DNA from: Candidatus Latescibacterota bacterium
GTDB lineage: Bacteria; Krumholzibacteriota; Krumholzibacteriia; WVZY01
Length of the DNA: 43,414 nt
Direction of reading: 5' to 3'
Assembly: GCA_020352495.1 (NCBI GenBank)
Contig: CP070677.1
Span: forward strand, 95,214-138,627
Shown piece after piece: positions 34,029 through 42,639 of the stretch (its first letter is position 1; every line of letters begins with the position of its first letter). The notes below the pieces were generated by a model, which ran no database searches, was not told the origin of the DNA, and saw nothing but the letters and a program-made list of their open reading frames with translations. The translations under genes and the position numbers were made by a program.

Positions 34029-36929
34029 TTACCCCGCTTGCTTCAATCTCGCCAGACGTTGTCTCGCGTCTTCGACTTCTACGAGTCCCGGATCGGCATC
34101 TTTCCAGATATCGATAAATTCCTCGTACTGCTCCACGGCCTTCTCCGGATGACCCGCTTCTTCATGGGCGATGCCCAGATAATAATAGGCCCTTACCGCC
34201 TGCATCGGAGCCTGGGCGCGCTCCTCGGAGTACCTCCTGAGGATCCGCTCGAACCCATTGACGGCTTCGACCGGCCGACCCGCTTTGAGTTGAGAGAGCG
34301 CGAGCATATAGTGCGAATAGAAGTCCTCGTGTTTTTGTGCGGCCCTCTCAAAATCCTCACACGCAACATCAAAATTGCCCTTTGCCATTTCGACCTCACC
34401 CTTGGCACGCCAATACTCCGGCATCTTTGTCTTGTCCGAATTCTCTACACTGCGTTTCAGATCTGCCAATAGCGCTTCGGCGTGGGCGATGTCTCCACCG
34501 TTCGCGGCGATACGGATCAGAAAATCGCTTCCCCCGACACGATCGTCCGGGTTGGCTCTCCGGTAGTCTTCGAGCCACTTCTCGCATGTCTCGGTCGCGG
34601 TGTCGAACTGGTTCTTTTCGGCCAGGATCGAAGCCAAATACAGCCCTTTCCAAAAATACAGCTCCCCCGAATACCCTTCCGCCCGATCGGCGGCGAGTCC
34701 GTTGCGGATCGCCTCGATGGCGTCATCCAGTTTGCCTTGATACAACGGCACCAACACAGCCTTGGCCCGTCCCCAAGCACGTACCGTCGGGTCGGTAATG
34801 GCAGCAAGCCGCTGGTAGTCTGACGCTGCGTTGTCGTATTCCTTTTTGAACAGATGCATATGACCGAGCTTGATTGTCGACGTGTAGAAATCCGGCTTTC
34901 TCTTGAGTGCCTCTTGATATGACTCAATGGCCTTGTCCAACTTTCCGCTGAACGCGTATAGATCTCCGCGTGAATCGTAGGGGTTGGCCTCATCCGGAGC
35001 CAACGCCATGTACTGGTAGATTGCCCAGATATAGTTGTCGATATCACCGATCGCCTGATATAAATACGCAAGTACGTTGTACGAGTACTTGTCGAGCGGA
35101 TCGATATCTATGGCTTTCCGATAGTTTGCTATAGCCTTCTGTAGATCATTCCGGTTATCCCAGTAAATGCTCCCCAAATTCTTGTACGCTTCCTTCTCGT
35201 TTGGATATTCAGCTGTAATCGCCTCCAGCTCTGCTATCGCCCCTTCGATGTTCCCTTCAAAAAGCGCCGCGGCGCTATTGATAAAACGCTTCTCCTTCGT
35301 ACTTACTCTGTCGGAGTATTCGACCGCTTTGGCAATTGCCGCCTTACGTTCCGATCGTGTCTGCGCCACGCCACGGGAAACCATTTTTAGGTAAACCATG
35401 GCAAAAGTCGAATCGTGTTCGAGCGCCTTCTCGAACGCGGCCTTGGCTTCTTGAGTGTAGTGTTTGTTGGCGTATTCCACACCCTCGAGGTAGCACCGGT
35501 ACGCCTCGGTCGAATGTGTCGCGACCTCGGCTATCGGCGCGTCCTTTTCCGCCTTCGCCGCCGCGGGCAGCGCAAGATCGTCTTTGATCTCTTCCGTGAG
35601 CCGATCGACCAGTGCGAAAATCTGTTCTCCCGGCTCCCCCGTGATCCGCTGCGAGGCAAGGACCTTTCCGTCCTCTACATCGACGAGTCTGGACGTCAAG
35701 ATAAACGTGGGCTCTTCTTGAAGAATGCTCCCGAGAAGCATCCATTTGGCGCCGGCGTGCCTTGCCACTTCCGTGGCCGTGTCCCTGTCCACGACCTTTA
35801 CACCCTCTTGACCCTGGAGTCTGAGGATGTCGTAAAGCCGCTGGCTGGAGACCACCTGGAGGTACTCCGATTCCGAGAGGTCCGTGATGAGAAGATTCGT
35901 GACGATCTCACCAAGCCGTTTTGGATCGGATCGGTCGACATAATTTTCGAAATACATGACGGCAAGCGAGTGCTCGGCGGCAACGGCTGGATCGTTGCCT
36001 CTGATCTGGAAGCTGAACGGTTTGAAAACAAAAAAGAGCACAACGGCAAGGAACACCACGGACGTCGGCAAAATCAGCTTGAGGGCGTTGCGTCTCGACC
36101 GTGCCGCCACCGGTGCCATACCGGCTTTTACCCGTTCGAGGTCTCCGGCAAACTCCGCCGCCGATTGATACCGATCCGACGGCTTCTTCTCGAGCGCTTT
36201 TGAGACAACGTGTTCCATCGCCCTCGGGACCCGTTGATAAAATTGGGACAACGGCTTGGGCTCCTCGTTCGTTATCGAGTAGATCACCGCCGCGGTGTGT
36301 TCGCCGGCAAAGGGTGGCCTTCCGGCGAGCATCTCGTAGAGAACGGCACCAAGAGAGAAGAGGTCGGAGCGGCGGTCGAGCTCGCTTCCCTGCGTCTGTT
36401 CCGGTGACATATAGAAGATCGTGCCCATCGTGGAAAGCTCTCCCGTGATCCGGCTCACTCCCCCCAATTTGGCCAGACCGAAATCCAGGATCTTGACCCG
36501 CCCATCCTTGTCCACGAGTATGTTGTCCGGTTTGATGTCGCGATGGACGATACCCGCGCCGTGGGCATTATTGAGTCCATCGCAGATTTGTGAGGCGATA
36601 TCGATGGCCTTGTCGACCGTTATGTCTTTTCGCGAGATGATATCTGTTAAGGGCTCGCCCTCGACGTAGGCCATCGCGATGTACGGTCTTCCCTCGTGTT
36701 GGCCCACTTCATAGACGGTGACAATATTTGGATGGTGCAACCCCGCGGCCGTCTGGGCTTCGCGTTTGAAACGAGCGAGAGCCTCCGGGTCAGAGGCGTA
36801 CTGGTCCGGAAGGAATTTGAGCGCAACCTTGCGTTTGAGCTCGGTATCCTCGGCAAGATAGACCTCACCCATACCCCCTTCACCGAGTTTCTCTACGATT
36901 TTGTATTGCCGAATAGTCGACCCGATCAT
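34029..36929 (-). CDS. Membrane Ser/Thr protein kinase with FlgO-like domain and TPR tail
   Basis: The 966-residue protein has an N-terminal Hanks-type kinase domain (about 8-270): glycine loop LGEGGMGEVYLAED, Lys38 in VALKFL, catalytic Asp131 in HRDIKPDNIL, DFG at 149-151 and MSPEQ near 174. A single membrane span lies at 283-305. The region 320-455 (LAVMYFENYVDRSDPKRLGE, LLITDLSES, VSSQRLYDIL, WMLLGSIL) resembles the FlgO-like domain often joined to bacterial kinases or adenylate cyclases. Residues about 480-960 are TPR repeats, for example KEAYKNLGSIYWDNRNDLQK and NPYDSRGDLYAFSGKLDKAI. The topology puts the kinase inside and the TPR tail outside the membrane. Targets are unknown. The start has no strong Shine-Dalgarno. 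A terminator follows. Confidence 0.93.
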   Translation of the reverse strand: MIGSTIRQYKIVEKLGEGGMGEVYLAEDTELKRKVALKFLPDQYASDPEALARFKREAQTAAGLHHPNIVTVYEVGQHEGRPYIAMAYVEGEPLTDIISRKDITVDKAIDIASQICDGLNNAHGAGIVHRDIKPDNILVDKDGRVKILDFGLAKLGGVSRITGELSTMGTIFYMSPEQTQGSELDRRSDLFSLGAVLYEMLAGRPPFAGEHTAAVIYSITNEEPKPLSQFYQRVPRAMEHVVSKALEKKPSDRYQSAAEFAGDLERVKAGMAPVAARSRRNALKLILPTSVVFLAVVLFFVFKPFSFQIRGNDPAVAAEHSLAVMYFENYVDRSDPKRLGEIVTNLLITDLSESEYLQVVSSQRLYDILRLQGQEGVKVVDRDTATEVARHAGAKWMLLGSILQEEPTFILTSRLVDVEDGKVLASQRITGEPGEQIFALVDRLTEEIKDDLALPAAAKAEKDAPIAEVATHSTEAYRCYLEGVEYANKHYTQEAKAAFEKALEHDSTFAMVYLKMVSRGVAQTRSERKAAIAKAVEYSDRVSTKEKRFINSAAALFEGNIEGAIAELEAITAEYPNEKEAYKNLGSIYWDNRNDLQKAIANYRKAIDIDPLDKYSYNVLAYLYQAIGDIDNYIWAIYQYMALAPDEANPYDSRGDLYAFSGKLDKAIESYQEALKRKPDFYTSTIKLGHMHLFKKEYDNAASDYQRLAAITDPTVRAWGRAKAVLVPLYQGKLDDAIEAIRNGLAADRAEGYSGELYFWKGLYLASILAEKNQFDTATETCEKWLEDYRRANPDDRVGGSDFLIRIAANGGDIAHAEALLADLKRSVENSDKTKMPEYWRAKGEVEMAKGNFDVACEDFERAAQKHEDFYSHYMLALSQLKAGRPVEAVNGFERILRRYSEERAQAPMQAVRAYYYLGIAHEEAGHPEKAVEQYEEFIDIWKDADPGLVEVEDARQRLARLKQAG

Positions 36930-36994
36930 ATTCGTCTCAACTGAATCACAAGCCGCCGTCCACGATCAGACGAACCGCGTTTGAGAATTCAGAG

Positions 36995-37768
36995 TTAAAA
37001 GATGATGGAGAGACATGTTAAGCTCCCTCCAGCCTTTTTGAACTCGGTCGTCTCGAGCTCGATGGTCTCAAAACCCGCCGCCTCGATCGCCGCCTTTGTA
37101 CGTGGGTACCCGGCGATGACGAGCACCTTGCCGTTTACGGACAGACAATTGGCACTGTACTCATCTTCTTTAGACACAGGAATCAGCGTATAGTTGCAGA
37201 AAATCGTCTCGTCAACGTGTCCTGGGGCAACAACGAGATGGCCCTCCCCGAGATGGGTGCAGACGCTCTTCAGGTGAAGCGCGTTTTTGACCGGCACGGA
37301 CTCGGCAACGTACCCAAGCTCCCTCACAATCTCCCTGAACGCAACAAATCCCGTCTCGTTCGACCGTGACGTCAATCCAACAAAATACCGGTCACCGGCG
37401 AAAAGAACATCGCCACCGTCGAGCGTCCCAGGTGTGCCCACCTCGGTCACAACTTTCCACCTCGCCAGAGCCTCCTTTATGGCGACACTTTCGCCAAGCC
37501 GGGACGGCGCCCCCATGTTAACCACGATCGCCCGGCCGTCTACTATTACCGCCGGATCCTCGACAAAGCAGCAGTCGGGATATCGGTCATCGGGTTCGAT
37601 TCGGATCAGTTCGAGCCCCAGCGACTCGAGAGCGTCGCAGTAGTGGCGATGCTGCTCCATCGCCAAATCCACGTCTATCGGGACGGTCGGCCCGGCCGGC
37701 CTAATGCACCGGTCAAAGGTACGCGGCACCGCACGGACGATCGCATATTTGTATACGGTTGTTTCCAT
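36995..37768 (-). CDS. Dimethylarginine dimethylaminohydrolase-like protein
   Basis: The 257-residue protein belongs to the guanidine-modifying amidinotransferase-fold enzymes. DDAH landmarks are RYPDCCFVEDPAVIV near 63-76, GTLDGGDVLFAG near 115-125, the catalytic His165 in NALHLKSVCTHLG, and the nucleophile Cys252 in GGSLTCLSIIF close to the C-terminus, positions very close to those of the Pseudomonas enzyme as I recall. The expected reaction is N-omega-methylated arginine to citrulline plus methylamine; arginine itself or another guanidine is possible. It is upstream of the kinase gene on the same strand but separated by 65 bases. No arginine pathway genes are adjacent. Confidence 0.86.
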   Translation of the reverse strand: METTVYKYAIVRAVPRTFDRCIRPAGPTVPIDVDLAMEQHRHYCDALESLGLELIRIEPDDRYPDCCFVEDPAVIVDGRAIVVNMGAPSRLGESVAIKEALARWKVVTEVGTPGTLDGGDVLFAGDRYFVGLTSRSNETGFVAFREIVRELGYVAESVPVKNALHLKSVCTHLGEGHLVVAPGHVDETIFCNYTLIPVSKEDEYSANCLSVNGKVLVIAGYPRTKAAIEAAGFETIELETTEFKKAGGSLTCLSIIF

Positions 37769-38000
37769 TATCCCTGTCTACGGAGGTCGGCAATCGAGGT
37801 TCCGCCGAAACGTCGACGGACCCGCCGAGCCGTCCGCCGGTGTTTTATCATACCACAACTCCCCAGGGGCCGACGGGCAACTTTTGGGTTGATCCGGCCC
37901 CGGAATTGCTACATCATAAAGCAAACAAAGAGCATACAAGCGGTGCCCTCTTGGTGTCCACAAGTAGGAAATCACCCACAAAGGTTGTAAGGAGAGCTCG

Positions 38001-39326
38001 ATGCCAAAAACACGGAGAAAGGTCGGAATATTGATCGGCGGGGGCCCGGCGCCAGGGATCAACAGCGTCATAGCCGCGGCGTCGATTCGAGCGATCAGCG
38101 AGGGCTTTGCCGTGGTGGGGATCGAACAGGGTTTCCGTTGGATCATGCGTGGCGATATTACGCACATCAAGCGGATCAAGATCGATGAGGTGAGTCGACT
38201 CCATTTTGGCGGTGGCTCGTATCTCGGGATTGCCCGCCACAACCCCACAAAGGACCCGCAGCTCCTCGAAAATTGCATCAACTCTCTCACTCAACTTGGT
38301 GTAGACAAACTGATAACCATCGGCGGGGACGACACTGCTTTTAGCGCCATGAAACTCGAACAGGCGGCGGCGGGCAGGATACGTGTCGTCCACGTTCCGA
38401 AGACGATCGACAACGATCTCGACCTACCGCAAGGAATCTCGACGTTTGGGTATCAGACGGCACGTCACATGGGCGTGAACATGGTGAAGAACTTGATGAC
38501 CGACGCCCGTTCTACCGAGAGGTGGTATCTCGTGGTCTCCATGGGGAGAAAGGCGGGACACCTTGCCCTGGGGATTGGGAAGGCGGCCGCCGCGACGGTT
38601 ACCATCATACCTGAAGAATTCCCAGATGAGAAAATTCGTTTGTCGCATATTACCGATATCGTGGTGGGCGCCATCATCAAACGTCTGGCGGCCGGACGGC
38701 CGGATGGTGTCGTTATTCTCGCCGAAGGACTGATGGAACGTCTCGACGCTCGCGATTTGAGGGAACTCGAGACTGCAGAACGCGACGAATACGGAAACAT
38801 ACGGCTCGGGGAGATCCAGTTCGAGCCAGTTATCAAGAAGGCGGTCCTCGACCGGTTGGCCCAGTTCGGGATCAAGATGACGGTAACAACTGTGGATATC
38901 GGGTACGAACTCCGGTGCGCGGAGCCGATTCCTTACGACATGGAGTACACCCGGGATCTAGGGTACTGCGCCGCCCAGTTCATCATCAATGGGGGCAGTG
39001 CAGCCATGGTGGCCGTGGTGAACGGTCATTTCAAGCCGCTCTACTTCAAGGACATGGTCGACCCGGAGACGGGTTTGGCGCGCGTGCGCATGGTCGACGT
39101 AGGGTCTGAGTACTATCACATCGCCCGCCGCTACATGATTCGTCTCAACCGGGCCGATTTCAATGATAAAAAGGCACTTGCGAAATACGCGGCGGTGTGC
39201 GGCCTCACACCGGAAGAGTTCTACAAAGAGTTCCACTATCTGGTGGAGAAAAATCTCCTCTACAGAATTCAGGACGAGGAAGAGCTCCGCAGACCCTGGA
39301 TCGAAAAGATCAAGACACCGTTTTGA
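38001..39326 (+). CDS. pfp: Phosphofructokinase, PPi-type determinants
   Basis: The 441-residue protein has the PFK fold motifs: LIGGGPAPGINSVI at the N-terminus, TIGGDDTAFSA near 106-116, VPKTIDNDLDLP near 132-143, and STERWYLVVSMGRKAGHLAL. The phosphoryl-donor positions are Asp111 (GGDD rather than GGDG) and Lys134 (PKTIDND rather than PGTIDND); this pair is the classic signature of pyrophosphate rather than ATP use. It would interconvert fructose-6-phosphate and fructose-1,6-bisphosphate reversibly. AAGGAG lies six bases before the ATG. It is convergent with the M6 protease gene and has no operon partner here. Confidence 0.9.
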   Translation: MPKTRRKVGILIGGGPAPGINSVIAAASIRAISEGFAVVGIEQGFRWIMRGDITHIKRIKIDEVSRLHFGGGSYLGIARHNPTKDPQLLENCINSLTQLGVDKLITIGGDDTAFSAMKLEQAAAGRIRVVHVPKTIDNDLDLPQGISTFGYQTARHMGVNMVKNLMTDARSTERWYLVVSMGRKAGHLALGIGKAAAATVTIIPEEFPDEKIRLSHITDIVVGAIIKRLAAGRPDGVVILAEGLMERLDARDLRELETAERDEYGNIRLGEIQFEPVIKKAVLDRLAQFGIKMTVTTVDIGYELRCAEPIPYDMEYTRDLGYCAAQFIINGGSAAMVAVVNGHFKPLYFKDMVDPETGLARVRMVDVGSEYYHIARRYMIRLNRADFNDKKALAKYAAVCGLTPEEFYKEFHYLVEKNLLYRIQDEEELRRPWIEKIKTPF

Positions 39327-39417
39327 TTTGCGACCAAGAGGGGCTCTTGCGTCTTGCCTCCCACTCGCAACCACCTCGCCGCTCGAACCGTGACTGTGTA
39401 GTCCCCGCGTCCATAAT

Positions 39418-39461
39418 AAAACCCGACCGCCGAGTCTTCAAATACTCGACAGCCGGGTTTT
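39418..39461 (-). terminator. Terminator between convergent pfp and M6 protease genes
   Basis: The 18-base arms 39418-39435 and 39444-39461 enclose an 8-base loop. On the minus strand the three imperfect positions are G-U pairs and a TTTTATTAT tail follows, so it mainly serves the M6 protease transcript; on the plus strand they are mismatches, though a short T run is also present. Confidence 0.8.
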
Positions 39462-39492
39462 CGACAAACCAGAGATCTCGAGGAGAGGCGGA

Positions 39493-42375
39493 TCACCTCA
39501 AGAGCAACATCTTGCGCGTGAGCACCTGCTTGCCTACTCTTAACCGATAGAAATAGACACCGCTGCTCACCGGGTCGCCCGCAGCGTTTCTTCCATCCCA
39601 CGTTACGTCATTCGCGCCGGCGTTTCGCGTCTCGTTTACCAGTGTCGTAACCTGCTTCCCGGCAGGATCGTATACGACGAGCGTCACGTGCGTTCTCTCG
39701 GGAAGCGTGAATCCGATTCGCGTGGTCGGATTGAACGGGTTCGGGTGGTTCTGCATCAACGTCAACGCGTACGTGGCACTCTTCACACTGATCGTTCTCG
39801 ACCGCTGTTCGGCCCCATTACCCAACACGACGACGAGGACGTACTCGTATTTCGTGCCCGGCCGGACCGTATCGTCTGTAAAAGCCCGAACCTCGGGTCC
39901 GATCAGCTCCGCCCCCTGGATTTCTTTCTCCGAAGACTCACCCGTCTCACGTCTCGCTATTTTGAAACCGCTGACCGGCTCGTCGGCCAGTATATCCCAA
40001 GCTAGCTCGACACCGTTCCATGTCGCCCTCGCGTCGAACATCTGAACAAACACGGGAACAATGTTTCGCACCTGGAAGCCGTGTTCGAGGACGGCTTCCT
40101 GACCGTCGGGGTTTCGGACCAGCACGTCGTAGTTGCCCGACGCCATTCCAGTGAGATCGAGCACCCCGGTAAGCATCGTCTTCCCGATCCACTCTGCCGT
40201 TGTCGCGGCATACTCGTTCATCCCGGCATCCCTGAGCAGAAACGTAGCGCCGTGAAGAAAAGACGTCCCCTCGAGATTGGTGATGGTTACAAGGCTGTCG
40301 GTGTACCAGAATCTGGGTTTGATCGACGATACCGTCGGCGGGAAGTACCCACCGCGCATGTCCGCCGTCATGACCGTGCCGCCAACGCTTATGTTCTCAA
40401 CGAGTGCCCGTGTGACATAGCCGTTGTGGCTCATGCTGTTGGGCGTCGTCGAGTTGTTGAATGTGGTGTTGTTGGTCGACCCGGGATAGACATCGCCGCC
40501 ATCTCCGCGGTTGCTTCCGTATAACAGGTGTTCGAGACCGTCGGCCTCTTCGAGCATCACACCCCTGGTTGTGCTTCCAGGGTTCCCGTTACCCGAGTTT
40601 GCCAGAATCGTTCTCGCCACATCCTGCTCGACATGGTAGATCACCAGCCCCGGCGCATAGAGAAACTGGTCGAACTGCGCCCCGGTCTTGTTCCGGTTCT
40701 CCACCAAGAAGTACTCTTTTGCGGGATTCTTCGAGCGATCGTAGTGCCATCCGTCCTCGTACATCTCGAAACCGGTGGAGTAGCTCTCACCACCACCTGT
40801 TACCGACACGTTGTCAAACTTGAACGGGCCCATGCTCCCCGAGTTGAAACCTTCTATACCGTCTTCGTCCGAAAGAGCATAATCGGATTCAAACTGGAAA
40901 ATCAGCTCGTAGCTCGAAGCGCCGCTCCCATCGAGGTACGGTGTCAAGTCGATCGACGCGTTGCCCGAACCAATGCCATCGTATGAAGCGAGAGTCGAAA
41001 CCGTCCCATTGACATCGATCTTGACGTGGCCGTAGTCGAAACCCGCTTCGGTGTGATGCTGGTAGTCGTACTCGAGCGTGACCGGGTGGTCACCGCCGTT
41101 GTACGAGAATTCCCGCCGGACCGCCTCATCCCAACCGTTTCCATAACCTGCGCCGCTGGCCCAATTCCGTAAGCCCGCCTCCGCAGCGGTCAGCCCACAG
41201 TGCATCGAGTACGATCCTCCGATCGGGCTGATGCCCTTACGGCTGAACTTCTCTTCCATGACGTTGACCTTGTACGCCTGGGGGGTGACTTCCGAACTGT
41301 TGATCGTGTACGGCTGAGTCGTTGGGCCGACCTCGGTCGGGACGATCCACCCCAGCTCGGCTTTCGAATAGGCGGTCATATGAGCGGGGTTTGGTGGATC
41401 GTTCCAGTTTCCCGATCCCATGAGCCCCCAGTGACCGATACCGTGGCTTCCACCGTCCGTGTCGTAAAAGTCGGGAAGTCCAAACGCATGCCCAAACTCG
41501 TGACAAAAGACACCGATCTCGATCACACCTGACCCGCAGCCATTTTCCGAACCCACTGCCGGTTGAATGGTGTAGTCATAGACGCTTATGAACCCCCCAC
41601 CGGCTCTCGGGTCGTTCGTAACCCACGGTGAACTGAATTCGGGCCATCCGGTAATGACCCATCGGTGCGACCAAAGATTGTTGTTCCCACCGCACTCGGC
41701 GCCGATTTCCGGATGGACAAACGCGACAAAATCCACCAGACCGTCGTCGTCACCCGAGTTGGGAACACCGTCGGGACCATCGTTGTCGTAGAGTCCAAAA
41801 TCCACCGTCGGGTCATTCGCCTGAAGGAGTGCCAAAATAAACTTTCCCGTATTCGCCGAGCCACATAGGCCATAACAACCGGCCGGTCCCTCATAATACG
41901 TGTCGTTTTGCGGAAGGTCGACCCAGTCGTATACCGTGCCTGTCAAAGTCAAGTTACCGTAGGACATCTCGTGATACAAATGAGTCATCGACAACGCGGG
42001 AGGTGGATCAAAAAGCTTGGACTGGAGCTGTGAGACCGGGTAAGGATCCGCTCCCGTGTTTGCATATTTGCCCGTGAGCACAGGGGCGTAGGCCGTACCC
42101 GATACCATCATTGATTTCTTTACTGATTCGGGTAGTGAGGCAAACGACAGCCCTTGCGGCCGCGGTGTCGCAAGAAACCGTTCTCTGGCTTCCTTGGCCC
42201 GCTGCGCCTTTTGGATCCATGCGTTCTGGAATTGAAAAGCGGTCTTGTCTTGCGCGACGCGATCGAAATACGCCTGGGGCATCTCAACACCCGGTCGCGG
42301 CGGGACGATCTGAGCGAAAACAGTGGATGGAACAAACACAAAAATGGCCGCCAGCAACACAAGCGCTTTTTTCAT
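39493..42375 (-). CDS. Secreted M6-family metalloprotease with FlgD-like C-terminal domain
   Basis: The ATG at 42375 has AAGGAG seven bases upstream and opens a clean signal peptide (MKKALVLLAAIFVFVPSTVFAQ, cut into MKKALVLLAA and PSTVFAQ), so longer versions of the frame are not used. The 960-residue protein has the M6/immune-inhibitor-A zinc motif HEFGH (H292, E293, H296) with LPDFYDTDGGSHGIGHWGLM after it. Later regions include a jelly-roll segment (about 395-540), a second family-typical segment ending in LVYHVEQD-like sequence, an IPT/TIG-like domain near 690-785, a fibronectin-like domain, and the FlgD-like domain at about 870-960 with NHPNPFNPTTRIGFTLP, SSGVYFYRL and RKMLLLR. It acts outside the cell. 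A promoter candidate and a terminator frame it as a single gene. Confidence 0.92.
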   Translation of the reverse strand: MKKALVLLAAIFVFVPSTVFAQIVPPRPGVEMPQAYFDRVAQDKTAFQFQNAWIQKAQRAKEARERFLATPRPQGLSFASLPESVKKSMMVSGTAYAPVLTGKYANTGADPYPVSQLQSKLFDPPPALSMTHLYHEMSYGNLTLTGTVYDWVDLPQNDTYYEGPAGCYGLCGSANTGKFILALLQANDPTVDFGLYDNDGPDGVPNSGDDDGLVDFVAFVHPEIGAECGGNNNLWSHRWVITGWPEFSSPWVTNDPRAGGGFISVYDYTIQPAVGSENGCGSGVIEIGVFCHEFGHAFGLPDFYDTDGGSHGIGHWGLMGSGNWNDPPNPAHMTAYSKAELGWIVPTEVGPTTQPYTINSSEVTPQAYKVNVMEEKFSRKGISPIGGSYSMHCGLTAAEAGLRNWASGAGYGNGWDEAVRREFSYNGGDHPVTLEYDYQHHTEAGFDYGHVKIDVNGTVSTLASYDGIGSGNASIDLTPYLDGSGASSYELIFQFESDYALSDEDGIEGFNSGSMGPFKFDNVSVTGGGESYSTGFEMYEDGWHYDRSKNPAKEYFLVENRNKTGAQFDQFLYAPGLVIYHVEQDVARTILANSGNGNPGSTTRGVMLEEADGLEHLLYGSNRGDGGDVYPGSTNNTTFNNSTTPNSMSHNGYVTRALVENISVGGTVMTADMRGGYFPPTVSSIKPRFWYTDSLVTITNLEGTSFLHGATFLLRDAGMNEYAATTAEWIGKTMLTGVLDLTGMASGNYDVLVRNPDGQEAVLEHGFQVRNIVPVFVQMFDARATWNGVELAWDILADEPVSGFKIARRETGESSEKEIQGAELIGPEVRAFTDDTVRPGTKYEYVLVVVLGNGAEQRSRTISVKSATYALTLMQNHPNPFNPTTRIGFTLPERTHVTLVVYDPAGKQVTTLVNETRNAGANDVTWDGRNAAGDPVSSGVYFYRLRVGKQVLTRKMLLLR

Positions 42376-42519
42376 TTCACAACTCCTTTTCGACGAGCTG
42401 AAGTATGAACCAGAACCAGTATCCCTACCGCGGACCTCGCGGGGAAAGATGTCCAACGAAAAATATATCACATTCGACGGTTTGGCTGACCGTTAATGTT
42501 GGGTGGTGGAGTCGTTACG

Positions 42520-42548
42520 AATATAAACAAACGACGGCCGGATTCCAA
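42520..42548 (-). promoter_or_regulatory. Sigma70-type promoter candidate for the M6 protease
   Basis: Minus strand TTGGAA (42548-42543), 17-base spacer, TATATT (42525-42520), with a predicted leader of about 138 bases before the ATG at 42375. Confidence 0.5.
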
Positions 42549-42639
42549 AAGGATCCGCGGTCTTCGAGCACATCCCGATCGAGAGGCAACAGGCGGCCAC
42601 GGCGTTTGGGAGCCGACGGCCAGGAATCACGCCGTCCTC

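Noticed and set aside
38001..38010. Promoter for pfp in 37769-38000
   Set aside because: TTGATC followed by CATCAT at 17 bases is a weak match and I would not list it as a feature.
39327..39360. CAAGAG/CTCTTG hairpin after the pfp stop as a terminator
   Set aside because: Only six base pairs with a three-base loop and no T run; the strong hairpin at 39418-39461 is more likely to act.
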